From positions 1 to 64,000 of the forward strand of contig CALMUP010000019.1 of the NCBI GenBank assembly GCA_937872895.1: a stretch of DNA of 64,000 nt. The letters run 5' to 3'. The DNA comes from an uncultured Verrucomicrobiota bacterium (GTDB lineage Bacteria > Verrucomicrobiota > Kiritimatiellia > CAIVKH01). The notes under the pieces were generated by a model, which saw only the letters and a program-made list of their open reading frames with translations, was not told the DNA's origin and did no database searches. The translations under genes and the position numbers were made by a program. Position 1 is the stretch's first letter; each line of letters opens with the position of its first letter. Below, piece by piece: positions 52,163 to 61,825 of this stretch.

Positions 52163-54738
52163 TCAAGGCCCGGCGCCAAGCGGCGTGCTGGAGGCACCAC
52201 CGAACTGGATGCGGACTACCTGACCGGGTCCCTTGCCGCTGAATATCCACTCCGCGGTCAGCGGCAGGAACACCACGGCCTCGGCCTTGTTGTTGCCGTT
52301 GTAATCCCCGGTGACGGGCAAACCGCCCGCCGCCTGGGGCATGGCGACCTTGAACGAACCCATCCTGCTGCCCGATATCGTCCACCATCCGGTAGGGGCA
52401 TGGAAGGTGGCGAGGTCGGCCCTGCCGTCGCCATCGTAATCGGTGGCCAGGCCCCTGGCGTTGGTATCGCCAAATACACGGTTGATGACGCCGCCGGCCT
52501 GCAACTGGATCTTCCACTTGGCGGAGGACGGCTGGTACACGGCGAAGTCGGCGGCGCGGTCGCCGTCAAAATCGCCTACCACCGGTTGGCCCCCGGGGAG
52601 GAAGGCGCGCTTGTAGAATTTGCCTCGGCGGCTGCCGTTCACATAGAAGAGGCCGAGCCGTCCATGGTAAACGGCGAGGTCAGTGCGGCCATCGCCGTCG
52701 TAGTCGGCCGGGACGGGCACGGTGCCGCGGAAGCCCCATTGGAGGATGACCGCCTTGCCGGCACTGCCGTTGATGTACCAGACGGCGTTCGCGGGATCGT
52801 ACACGGCAAGATCGGCCTTGCCGTCGCCATCGTAATCACCGGGCACCGGCGTGGTGCCGAAGAACCCGTACTGGGCGGAGGTGTAGCCGTCGCGGCTGCG
52901 CAACAGGTGCCAGGTTCCACTGAGGTGATCGTACACGCCGAGGTCGGAGATGGCGTCACCGTCGAAGTCGTTGCGCACGAAGGTCGGGAACAGGTCCACA
53001 ACCAGCGGATTGGTGCCGCGCTCGACTTCGAGGCCATCGTTGCGGCCATCGCCGTCGGTATCCGCCTTGTTCGGATTCGTACCGAGGATCTTCTCCTCGC
53101 TGTCGAGCAGTCCGTCGCCGTCCGAATCGCGGTCGGGAACCCCGGCCGCCAGGACGGTGATGACCTGGGTCGCGGACACGCTGTTGCCGCACGAATCGGT
53201 AGCCGACCATACGCGGGTGATGGTGGCCGGGCAATCGCCATTGCGGGTTTCGGAGAAAACCACCCCCACGCCGGGGCGTGCTGGTAGAGCACACGGACCT
53301 CATCCGCGGAAAAGGCTCGCGGATAAATGCGTACATCATCGATGGATCCGACAAAACGCCAGCCTCTCCCGGCGGCGGTATCGCCGATGGCAAAGGTCAC
53401 CTGGTTGGAGCGGATGGGTTGCGATGCGGTGAAGGTTTCCTGCCCGACGAGCACACCTTGCACAAATAGCCGGATGGTCCGGCCATCGTAGGTGCCGACC
53501 AGGTGTTGCCACCTGGCGTGCTCGACCACGTTGGTCGCTTCGGCAATTCGTTCCTCGGCGCGCGAAGTCGGCACGACGTAAGAACGGGTTTTCCCAACTC
53601 GTGCATCGTGGACAAGGTACATGCTTTCATTGAACGCTACGGTGTTTCCCATGATGCCGTACAAGCCTGCAGGATCGGGCGACAACTTGATCCAGGCGCT
53701 CCAGGTGAGCGCCGTCGCACCCGAGATGCCGACCATGTCCGGGATCGAAATGGAGGCCGAGCCGTCAAAATACGCCGCGCCACCATCGATGCCGTCAGGG
53801 TCGAACGACACCCCCGAGGAAACACCGTGCTGAGCCAGGGGACTGCTATCCAACGCCAGATCCTCTTCCACATCAAAGCGGTAGTGCAGCAACGGTGCTT
53901 CCGGTTTGCCCATCCCCGCTTGTTCCATGGCATGGAGGCTCGCCACCTCCTCCGGGGTAAGCGCACGGTCATACATGCGGACCTCGTCGATCATGCCGGT
54001 AAACGGATGTTGCGAAAAAGCATGCGGCCCGATGCGCAGCAGACCCGACAGCACGGTGTCGAAACCGCCGCCCTCGGAAAACCCTGACGCGTCAATTCCA
54101 TCCAGGTAGAATTTCTTCCCTCCCTGCCCGTCATAGGTGAACACCGCATGGTACCAGGTGTCGGGTTCGGTGATCGGTGCGCTCATCAGGAACACCCATC
54201 CCCAGGGCGAAAAGGCGATCTGCCTGCGGCCATCGCGCCAGTCGATGCCGAAATAGAAGTAGTTCCCCGGCGATTGCGTGCCATACGAGAACAGGTCGCT
54301 GCCGCCATCGGCATGAAGGGCCGGCGTGGTGAACCACCAACTGACGGAACGTGCGGCATTGCCGGATGGCAAACCGGCATCGGTCGCACCGATCCAGGCC
54401 TCCGCATGATCAAACCGGTAGGCTCCGCCACCTACACCCTCGGGCATCCAGGTCGCACCGTGGACAATCCCCGTGCGTCCGAATCCGGAAAGGTCCATCA
54501 CCATGCCACCATCATCCCGATCGAACCCGTAATGCAGCACCAGGCCATCCAGAAGCATCGGGTCAACCCCACAGGTCTGGATCGCCACGACCGGGGCGGC
54601 GACCGGAACCGGATCATCACACCCGATGGCCCTGTCGGGCGGCACTCCGCTCAGGGTCAACGCGGACACACGGGTCGCAAGAAGCCACACCACGCACACC
54701 CCACCCAAAGAACACCCCGTTGATGGCCGCATGCGCAT
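52163..54738 (-). pseudogene. Secreted LamG/FG-GAP protein broken by a frameshift near 53270
   Basis: One protein in two frames. Part 1 (54738 to about 53270): signal peptide, a short SGVPPDRAIGCDDPVPVA start of a HYR-like domain, then two LamG jelly rolls (one ends MIDEVRMYDRALTPEEV, the other SIDDVRIYPRAFSADEV). Part 2 (about 53270 to 52163): the second half of a HYR-like domain (SETRNGDCPATITRVWSATD), thrombospondin type 3 acidic repeats, and six FG-GAP-type blades with DYDGDGxxDLAVY. The frames meet at a C5 run (53263-53267) and G4 run (53273-53276); one extra base in either would restore a continuous protein of about 858 residues. GGAGG lies eight bases before the ATG at 54738. It may be a real mutation, an assembly error or programmed shifting. 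Confidence 0.75.
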
Positions 54739-54852
54739 AAACAAATCCTCCATGGGCAAAGCGTGGACCGATCCGGTAGCATTCACAACGCCAATTGTGA
54801 CCAAACACGCACGCCCAGTTGGCAATGGGGCCAATCTGACGGATGGTATCCC

Positions 54853-55602
54853 ATGAAAACCGTCGTCCGATTGCTCGTTGTTGTGCTTGTGGCGTTACCG
54901 TTGCTCGCTCGGGCTCAACCGGCCTCCTATCCGGCCACCCCGGAGGCCCTGACTGCGCTGATTTCCACGCCAGATGTCACCATAACCTCCCTGCGTGACC
55001 AGCTTTACACCTTTCGACCGACCTCCGGCGCACCGACCACCGGGATCATCCTGTACCCCGGCGGCTTCGTCGATTTCCGAGCGTATGCCCTGCTCGCCCG
55101 CGACCTGGCGCGGGAGGGTTACGTGGCGGTCATCGTCAAAATGCCACTCGATATCGCCTTTCTTGGATACAAGCGGGCTTTGCTCGCCCAGTTCGTCAAC
55201 CGCGACATCCGTCGTTGGCTGATTGGCGGACATTCACTCGGTGGTGTCGCCTCGTGTACCTATGCCCGGGAGTTCCCGCAATTCGTCGAAGGTGTTGCCC
55301 TGCTTGCCGCCTACCCCTCCTCGTCCGACTCGCTTCGTTTCTCCCGGCTCAAGGTTGCCTCCATCTATGGCACGCGCGACGGATTGACCACAGCCACGGA
55401 TATCTCTCGTTCGGCCAGACTCCTCCCCCCCTCCACGGCCTTTGTCCCGGTGGAGGGCGGTAACCACACCCAATTTGGCGCCTACTGGGATGGAACAACG
55501 CCCGGCTTTGTGCAACCCGGCGACCAACCCGCCACCATCACGCCCGAAGCCCAACGCGCGGCGGTGGTTGAAGCCATCGCGGATTTGGCCGATCGACGGT
55601 AA
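54853..55602 (+). CDS. Secreted alpha/beta hydrolase
   Basis: 249 residues with a signal peptide (about 1-21, ending ARA). The nucleophile elbow GGHSLGGVAS (about residue 130), the acid in YGTRDGLTT (about 176) and the histidine in EGGNHTQFGAY (about 202) complete a Ser-Asp-His triad; the size and IILYPGGFVDFRAYA oxyanion strand fit the Abhydrolase_5 (PF12695) group. The substrate is unknown; it should act in the periplasm or outside. Divergent from the LamG/FG-GAP gene. Confidence 0.83.
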   Translation: MKTVVRLLVVVLVALPLLARAQPASYPATPEALTALISTPDVTITSLRDQLYTFRPTSGAPTTGIILYPGGFVDFRAYALLARDLAREGYVAVIVKMPLDIAFLGYKRALLAQFVNRDIRRWLIGGHSLGGVASCTYAREFPQFVEGVALLAAYPSSSDSLRFSRLKVASIYGTRDGLTTATDISRSARLLPPSTAFVPVEGGNHTQFGAYWDGTTPGFVQPGDQPATITPEAQRAAVVEAIADLADRR

Positions 55603-55726
55603 CGCACCGCCGGTACGTCACATGCGAAGACCGCGTTGTTCAAAACTGTCATGCTTTAAGCAAGAAATGACCTATTCGTGGTATTCCTGACCGTGTAGAT
55701 TGGGTCAGAATTCGATGAGGTTTATC
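55603..55726. other. Intergenic region before the phosphatase gene
   Basis: 124 bp, relatively AT-rich. GATGAGG sits six bases before the ATG at 55727 and acts as ribosome-binding site. TGTAGATT at about 55693 is a possible -10, without a clear -35. No terminator hairpin is evident after the hydrolase gene. Confidence 0.35.
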
Positions 55727-58700
55727 ATGCACACCCGCCTTCTGCTGACCTTGTTCGCCATCACAACCCTTGCATTGTCCGGCACAGCCAGGGGCCAGTT
55801 AACCGCAACCGATGATTTCGAAAGTTATACCGGGAGCCCCCTCGGGGTCGCCGGGGGAACCGGTGACTGGATCGGCTTCTGGGGTCCCAACAGCCAGCAG
55901 GATGGCGGAGCCTTCCTGAGTAGCGCCTCCAAAATCAGCGGAACCAAGAGCGTCGGCCTGTTCGGCAACGGAGGCAGTTCCGGCACCTCGATCAGCCGCC
56001 CGTTTCCGTCCTGCGCCAGCAATATGACGGTCTCGTTCAGCATGCGCGCCGACTTTAACGCAAACAGCACCAACGCCCCGACCCGTCGCATGGCCTTCAC
56101 CATCCGCGCCGGCAATGATGCCAGCCATTTCAGCAACCAGCGCTTGTCCTTCTTTTTTGCCGCCGGATCCACGAGTTTTCAGTGGTATGACGGCACCGAC
56201 CGCGCCACCAACGCCGTTACCTTCACCCTCGGCCACATCTACGACATCACGGTCAGCCTCCAACCGGGCAACCGCTCCTACTCATTGCTCGCCAGCAACC
56301 GCAACAACGGGGGCTGGTTCAGCTACAACGGCTCGTGGACACTCGGCTCCAACGGAGAAGGCCTGGGCTCGGTGGCCTTCATGATCCGTGGACCGACCGG
56401 AGCTGGCAACGATGCCTTCCTCGACAATGTCAGCATCAGCGCGCCCACGTATGTGCCGCCTCCGCCGCCCGGCCCCTCCATCCGCGAAGGCGATACCTGG
56501 CGCTACTTCAAGGGAACCTCGACCCCCGCTGTCCAAGGCACCCAGACCTGGTCGAGTATCGCCTACAACGATAGTTCATGGCTCGGTCCCGCGCCATCGG
56601 GTTTCGGATTCGGCGATTGCGACGATGGCACCACGCTCGGCGACATGCAGAACAACTACCTGTCCGTCTTCACCCGCAAGACGTTCGTGGTGGACAATCC
56701 GGCCAGCATCACCCGGCTATCCATCGCGGTTGATTACGACGACGGAGCCATGGTCTACCTCAACGGCGCGGAAGTGGCCCGCCTGAGCATGCCCGCCGGC
56801 ACGGTCACCCACAGTACCGCCGGCCTGAATCACGAATCCTCGCGTGGCGAAGGCGCATCCAACCCCAATCCGAAGGAATTTGTCACCATCGACGCCTCGC
56901 TGCTGGTCGCCGGCACCAATGTCCTCGCCGCCTCGATGCACAACTCATCCATCGGCAGTTCCGACGCCAGCCTGATCGTCGAGCTCTACACCAACACCGC
57001 CCTGACCCGCGGGCCTTTCATCCAGATGCCCAATCCCGGCAACGCCGCCGCCATCGCCTGGCAGACCGCCGCCCCGGGCGACAGCGTGGTGGATTTCGGC
57101 CTCGACCTGTCCTACAGCAGCGGCACCGTTTCAAACGGCGGCGCAACCCGGGACCACACCGTATACCTCAACGGGCTCCTCCCCGGAACGACCTACTATT
57201 ACCGCGTGCGCAGCAACGGCGAAGTCCTGCTGGAAGGCCAACCGTTCCGCACCCGTCCATCCGCCGACCAACCCTTCCGGGTCGTGCTCATCGGCGACCA
57301 CGGACAGGGCACTGCGGGCATGTACGCCATCGCCAACCGGATCAACGCCCGCCAGGACATCGACGCGATCTTCACGTCCGGCGACAACGTGTACGGCATC
57401 GACCCCTGCAACATGGACGGCGCACCGGGGTGGTACGATCCGTTCTTCTTCCGGCTCTATGGACCAAGCATGCGCCGCGTCCCGCTGTTCCCCGCGCTCG
57501 GCAACCACGACTGGGACACCGCCTCCGGACAGTACATGGTGGACTACTTCCGCCTCCCGACCAATGGCCCGGCAGACCATATCGGCAAGAATTATTCGTT
57601 CGAGTACGGCAACCTGCACGTCTCCGTCATCGACACGGAACCGTACGAGGACAACACCACCGCCACCATGAACCAGATCAACGCCTGGTTGAACGCCGAC
57701 CTGGCCGCCGCCACCCAGCGTTGGCGCGTGGTCGTCCTGCACCGCCCCCCCTACACCAGCCAGGGCAACCACAACGACAACGTGCGCGTGAAGGACAACA
57801 TCGTCCCCATCCTGAAAACCCACGGGGTCCACCTCGTCGTGCAGGGTCATAACCACTTCTACGAACGCATCAACGCCATCAACGGCACCCACTACCTGAA
57901 TACCGCCGGGGGTGGCGCATTCCTCTACCCGCTCACCAACATCAAGGAATATTCCGCCGCCGCCTACAACGCGCGCCACAGCTACGCCATCATCGAGGTG
58001 CAGGGAAGCCGCATGAAGGTTCAGGCTTTCAACGACCTCGACGAACTGATCGACAACCACACCATCGACATCGGCCCTCCGTTCAACCTGGACGGCCTGC
58101 TCGACAATCCGGCCTGGCAGCGCGCCTCCAACGGACTGAACCTGTTTGCCGCCATCCGCGGCAATACCCTCTACGCCGCCACCCAGGACGCCGGTGAAGG
58201 CAACGACCACTTCCTTTACGTCGCCTCCACCACCAGCACCCAGCGCCCGGCCAACTGGGCCAAGTCCGGCACCATCATGCAATGGAGCGCCTTCATGGCC
58301 GACGAGAACGATAGCGGCTTCCACGGCTGGTTCGGTCCCACCGGAGCCGCCCAGACGGATCAGGCCACCTACAACACCATGACCGCCGGCCTGAACAACA
58401 ATGGCACCAACGGCAACGGCGTGCTCGAAGGAACCCTCAACATACCCGCCCACTTCGGATCCTGGCCCACCCAACTCCTGTTCGCCGCCGCTCCCTACGG
58501 CAACAACGACGGCGGCGCCCTGTTCTCCGGAGCCCAGGTACCGGCCGGCAACGGCGACGGCGACATCCAGGCCAACGAGTTCTTCGCCATCGCCACCCGC
58601 GATCTCGCCCTCGACCTGCCCGTCGCCGAGGCGGGCTCCGCCCAGACCGTCGAGGCCGGCATGTGGGCCGTGGTCAACGGAACCGCCTCCACCAGCCCGG

Positions 58701-59302
58701 CCAACCTGCCGCTGACCTATCAATGGACGCAGATCGCCGGCCCCGCCACCGCCACCGCCAACCTCGACCAACCCTTCGCCGCCTTCGTGCTGACCAACAA
58801 TGTCGCCACCAACACCGTGGTGACCTTCCGGTTGACCGTGAACGATGGACGCTTCGACAGCGATGGCGACGATGTGAGCGTGACCTTCACGCCGATGGTG
58901 GATACCGATGGCGACGGACTTTCCGACGCGGAGGAGCTGACCGGGTTCGACAACACCCTGACCCCGATCAATCCCGCCGGCCAGACCAGCAACCCGACCC
59001 TGCCCGACACCGATGGCGACGGCATGGACGACGGCGACGAGATCCGCGCCGGCACCGACCCCACCAACGCGAACTCGGTTTTCAAGATCCTCGACCAGCA
59101 ACCGGACGCCGGCAGCGCCATCCGCATCGACTGGTCCACCGTTTCCGGTCGCGCCTACACCGTCAGCTTTGTCAACGGAAGCCTGACCAATCCGTGGTTC
59201 GATCTTGTGAACTTTACCGCCACCTCGCCGGTTAGCCGCATCACCGACACCAATACCGCACCATTCACCAACCGGTTCTACCGGATCACCGTCGGGTATT
59301 GA
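55727..59302 (+). CDS. Large secreted purple-acid-phosphatase-type metallophosphatase
   Basis: 1191 residues, signal peptide about 1-24. Order: a jelly-roll domain (about 25-240); a second lectin-like domain (about 250-425); a fibronectin-like PAP N-domain (about 430-515); and the metallophosphatase domain (about 517-780) with all five metal blocks: GDHGQG, SGDNVYG, GNHDWD, VVLHRPPY and GHNHFYER. Then come a DOMON-like beta domain (about 785-960), a PKD-like domain (about 965-1055), thrombospondin type 3 repeats (about 1058-1115) and a C-terminal tail shared with other secreted proteins here. It should release phosphate from extracellular esters using a dinuclear metal site. Start chosen at 55727 from the Shine-Dalgarno. 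Confidence 0.87.
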   Translation: MHTRLLLTLFAITTLALSGTARGQLTATDDFESYTGSPLGVAGGTGDWIGFWGPNSQQDGGAFLSSASKISGTKSVGLFGNGGSSGTSISRPFPSCASNMTVSFSMRADFNANSTNAPTRRMAFTIRAGNDASHFSNQRLSFFFAAGSTSFQWYDGTDRATNAVTFTLGHIYDITVSLQPGNRSYSLLASNRNNGGWFSYNGSWTLGSNGEGLGSVAFMIRGPTGAGNDAFLDNVSISAPTYVPPPPPGPSIREGDTWRYFKGTSTPAVQGTQTWSSIAYNDSSWLGPAPSGFGFGDCDDGTTLGDMQNNYLSVFTRKTFVVDNPASITRLSIAVDYDDGAMVYLNGAEVARLSMPAGTVTHSTAGLNHESSRGEGASNPNPKEFVTIDASLLVAGTNVLAASMHNSSIGSSDASLIVELYTNTALTRGPFIQMPNPGNAAAIAWQTAAPGDSVVDFGLDLSYSSGTVSNGGATRDHTVYLNGLLPGTTYYYRVRSNGEVLLEGQPFRTRPSADQPFRVVLIGDHGQGTAGMYAIANRINARQDIDAIFTSGDNVYGIDPCNMDGAPGWYDPFFFRLYGPSMRRVPLFPALGNHDWDTASGQYMVDYFRLPTNGPADHIGKNYSFEYGNLHVSVIDTEPYEDNTTATMNQINAWLNADLAAATQRWRVVVLHRPPYTSQGNHNDNVRVKDNIVPILKTHGVHLVVQGHNHFYERINAINGTHYLNTAGGGAFLYPLTNIKEYSAAAYNARHSYAIIEVQGSRMKVQAFNDLDELIDNHTIDIGPPFNLDGLLDNPAWQRASNGLNLFAAIRGNTLYAATQDAGEGNDHFLYVASTTSTQRPANWAKSGTIMQWSAFMADENDSGFHGWFGPTGAAQTDQATYNTMTAGLNNNGTNGNGVLEGTLNIPAHFGSWPTQLLFAAAPYGNNDGGALFSGAQVPAGNGDGDIQANEFFAIATRDLALDLPVAEAGSAQTVEAGMWAVVNGTASTSPANLPLTYQWTQIAGPATATANLDQPFAAFVLTNNVATNTVVTFRLTVNDGRFDSDGDDVSVTFTPMVDTDGDGLSDAEELTGFDNTLTPINPAGQTSNPTLPDTDGDGMDDGDEIRAGTDPTNANSVFKILDQQPDAGSAIRIDWSTVSGRAYTVSFVNGSLTNPWFDLVNFTATSPVSRITDTNTAPFTNRFYRITVGY

Positions 59303-59353
59303 CCATGCCGCGATGGCTGATCGCGGACCTTCCACCAGCCGCGATCAGCCGCA

Positions 59354-59382
59354 TTGTCTTGCACCGTGCCACGGGCTAAGAT
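59354..59382 (+). promoter_or_regulatory. Promoter of the histidine kinase gene, leaderless type
   Basis: TTGTCT (59354-59359), 17-nt spacer, TAAGAT (59377-59382), six bases to the ATG at 59389. No Shine-Dalgarno. Confidence 0.6.
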
Positions 59383-59388
59383 GCCCGC

Positions 59389-61074
59389 ATGGCTATTCCT
59401 ACCCAAAGCGGAACCACCCTGCTGGCCCGCGCCGTGGCGCTGCTGATCCTGATCGGCGGCCTCGGCGCAACCTGGATCGGGTCGCGCATCAGCGGGAACC
59501 GGCACCACGAGGAGATCCGCCGGATCTTCACCGCCGAGGCGACATCCATGCGCAACCTCGTCGCCCGCCAGGTTGAAACCTACCAGGAGGTGCTCCAAGC
59601 CATCGGCCTGCTGCACGACCTGTCCGCCCAGATCACCGAGCGCGACTTCGAGGAGTTCTCCAGCAAGGGACTGGCCTTCCAGCGCAACATCCTCGGTGCC
59701 TACGGCTTTGCCCAGCGCATGCCGCATGCGGTGCGCGCCGAACTCGAACGCACCGGTCAACCGGCCTTGACCGTGCTGGATCCGGCCGGGGACGGCACCT
59801 TCCGCCCCGCCGCCACACGCCCGGAATACTTTCCTCTCGTCCATGAACAACCCGCTGAAGCCCTGGGCTTCCCCGTCGGCGCCGACCTCGCCAGCCTCCC
59901 CGGATTCGCCGATGCCATCGTACGGCTGTCGAGCCGCGATAGCCCGGTTCTCGTGCACCAGATACGCCTGCAGCAAAACGATGGATCCGTCGGCCACTTC
60001 ATGCTGTCCCCCTTGTACCAGGACGCCGGCGCCCGCGTCCTCTCCGGCTTTACCCTCGCCGTGCTCTGGCCACAACAGATCCTCGAACGAGCCCTCGCCG
60101 ACATCGCGGTCAAGGACGTGCTGGTCCGGTTCTACGACCCGGCCATGCACGCCGATCCGGATCCGCACAACCCGTCCGGAATCGCCGTCACGCAAACCAT
60201 CCCGGTCGCGGATGCGGTATGGCGGTTCGAGGCCCGGGCCGCCGACGAATACCTGCGGGCCCGCTCCACCGCCCTGCCCGGCCTCATCCTCGGCGCCGGA
60301 TCGGCCATCACCCTGCTGCTCGCCGCTACCATCGCCATCCTCGCCGGCCGGACCCGCCGCATCGAGACCGCAGTTTCCCAGCGAACCCGCGAACTGAAGG
60401 AGGCCAACGCGCGCCTGTCCGACGCGATGCACGAACGGATGCGCCTGGAAAGCGAAATCCTGGAAATCAGCGAGCGCGAAAAACAACGCGTCGGCCAGGA
60501 CCTGCACGACTCCCTCGGCCAGAAACTAACCGGCGCGGTATTCCTCAGCCGCGCCCTCGCCGCGCAGGTGCGCGAGGGCGATGCCGGAGCCGGCGACCAG
60601 GCGGCCCGGATCAACGAGATCCTGAAGGAATCCGTCGCCCAGGTTCGCCGCATGGCCCGGGGCCTGTCGCCCGTGGACCTCGGCGAGGACGGCCTGAGCG
60701 GCGCCCTCCAACGCCTCGCCGACGAAACCTCGTCGGTGTACGGCATCACCTGCGTGTTCCACCACGGCGATGATCCACCCGCGCCAACCTCGCACCACGC
60801 CCACCACCTCTATGCCATCGCCCTGGAAGCCGTCAACAACGCCATCCGCCACGGCCAGGCAAAGGAAATCGTTCTGGAATGTGCGGGCGAAAACGGGCGC
60901 GGACGCCTGACCATCGAGGATGACGGCAACGGCTTCGACCCTTCCTCAACCCAACGCGGCGGCATGGGCCTGCGCATCATGAAATACCGGGCCACCATGA
61001 TCGGCGGCACCTTCGACCTGCAACGACGCCCCAGCGGCGGCATGCACATCTCCTGCTACTACCCGCTCGGCTAA
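59389..61074 (+). CDS. Orphan NarL-type sensor histidine kinase with CHASE domain
   Basis: 561 residues. Two membrane helices (about 10-32 and 296-318) bound a periplasmic CHASE domain (about 45-285; NILGAYGFAQRMP is typical). A coiled coil (about 325-365) leads to a HisKA_3 dimerisation domain with EKQRVGQDLHDSLGQKLTG, His373 being the phospho-acceptor, and an HATPase domain with EAVNNAIRHG (N box), DDGNGF (G1) and RGGMGLRIMKYRA (G2). Kinases of this type normally act on a LuxR/NarL response regulator, but none is next to it. The signal is unknown. Confidence 0.9.
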   Translation: MAIPTQSGTTLLARAVALLILIGGLGATWIGSRISGNRHHEEIRRIFTAEATSMRNLVARQVETYQEVLQAIGLLHDLSAQITERDFEEFSSKGLAFQRNILGAYGFAQRMPHAVRAELERTGQPALTVLDPAGDGTFRPAATRPEYFPLVHEQPAEALGFPVGADLASLPGFADAIVRLSSRDSPVLVHQIRLQQNDGSVGHFMLSPLYQDAGARVLSGFTLAVLWPQQILERALADIAVKDVLVRFYDPAMHADPDPHNPSGIAVTQTIPVADAVWRFEARAADEYLRARSTALPGLILGAGSAITLLLAATIAILAGRTRRIETAVSQRTRELKEANARLSDAMHERMRLESEILEISEREKQRVGQDLHDSLGQKLTGAVFLSRALAAQVREGDAGAGDQAARINEILKESVAQVRRMARGLSPVDLGEDGLSGALQRLADETSSVYGITCVFHHGDDPPAPTSHHAHHLYAIALEAVNNAIRHGQAKEIVLECAGENGRGRLTIEDDGNGFDPSSTQRGGMGLRIMKYRATMIGGTFDLQRRPSGGMHISCYYPLG

Positions 61075-61127
61075 ACCGGCGACCGGAAACCGGAAGCCCC
61101 GCATCCGCCGCCGGAACCAATCCGAAA

Positions 61128-61142
61128 CTTTGTCTTGCAAAG
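61128..61142. promoter_or_regulatory. Inverted repeat operator before the membrane protein/regulator pair
   Basis: CTTTG-TCTTG-CAAAG is a perfect 5-bp dyad. It overlaps TTGTCT (61130-61135), a candidate -35 followed by 17 nt and TGTAGT. A regulator bound here would block transcription, and a winged-helix regulator gene is the second gene of this operon, so autoregulation is likely. Confidence 0.5.
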
Positions 61143-61170
61143 CACTTCGACCTGTAGTATCCATGGCGGC

Positions 61171-61767
61171 ATGAACGACCCTTCCATCGACGATGCACTG
61201 GCGCAATTCCGCAGCGTGCGGGACATCGTGATGCGGCGCCGCCGGTTCCACGGCTACTCGGGCAAGGCGCGCATGGCCTGCGGCGTGGTGGCGCTGGCCG
61301 GGGCGCTGGTGATGGCGTTCGGACCCGTCCCCGCGACCACGTCCGCGCACTTGTTGGGCTGGGGTGTGGTCCTCGCCACCGCACTCGTCCTGAACTACGG
61401 CGCACTGGCGTGGTGGTTCATCAGCCATCCCGAGGTGCGCGCCGAGCCCGCGCTGGTGAAGCCCGCACTTGATGCCGTGCCGGCCCTGGCCGGCGGCGCG
61501 GTGCTGACCGTGGCCCTGATCGCCGCGAAACAATTCCAGTTGTTGTCCGGCGCGTGGATGCTGCTCTACGGCCTGGCCCAGACCACCTACCGCAGCGCCC
61601 TGCCCCGCGGCGTGTTCCTCACCGGGCTGGTGTACATGGCCTGCGGTTCCCTGCTCCTGCTCTTCCCGCAACCGTTCACCAACCCCCTGCCCATGGGCAC
61701 GGTCTTCTGCCTCGGCGAACTCGTCGGCGGTCTGTGCCTGCTCAAGCCGGAGGACGATCTGGTATGA
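61171..61767 (+). CDS. Polytopic membrane protein paired with a winged-helix regulator
   Basis: 198 residues. After a cytoplasmic N-terminus of about 32 residues (charged, MRRRRFHGYSG) there are about five to six membrane helices with little charge between them. No transporter motif is seen. It is followed after 58 bp by a small HTH regulator, a pairing that recurs in many bacterial genomes with unknown function. The ATG at 61171 is the first in frame after the -10-like TGTAGTAT. Confidence 0.7.
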   Translation: MNDPSIDDALAQFRSVRDIVMRRRRFHGYSGKARMACGVVALAGALVMAFGPVPATTSAHLLGWGVVLATALVLNYGALAWWFISHPEVRAEPALVKPALDAVPALAGGAVLTVALIAAKQFQLLSGAWMLLYGLAQTTYRSALPRGVFLTGLVYMACGSLLLLFPQPFTNPLPMGTVFCLGELVGGLCLLKPEDDLV

Positions 61768-61780
61768 GCGCGCATGGCTT

Positions 61781-61797
61781 GCGCCTCGCGGAGGCGC
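61781..61797 (+). other. Intercistronic hairpin
   Basis: GCGCCTC-GCG-GAGGCGC is a perfect 7-bp stem with a 3-nt loop between the membrane protein gene and the regulator gene. No T-run follows, so it is more likely an mRNA-stabilising or attenuating hairpin than a full terminator. Confidence 0.4.
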
Positions 61798-61825
61798 TAC
61801 TACAACGATAGGAAGGATGACCAGA

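Noticed and set aside
52163-53269. Separate FG-GAP gene starting at an ATG/GTG near 53269
   Set aside because: It would begin in the middle of a HYR-like domain, with no signal peptide and no ribosome-binding site; better explained as the second half of a frameshifted gene.
23068-59302. PEP-CTERM or similar exosortase signals on the large secreted proteins
   Set aside because: None ends with a short motif, hydrophobic helix and basic tail; their C-termini are beta-rich without an anchor.
61075-61170. Response regulator for the histidine kinase at 59389
   Set aside because: The gap has no coding capacity, and the next genes are a membrane protein and a winged-helix regulator without a receiver domain.
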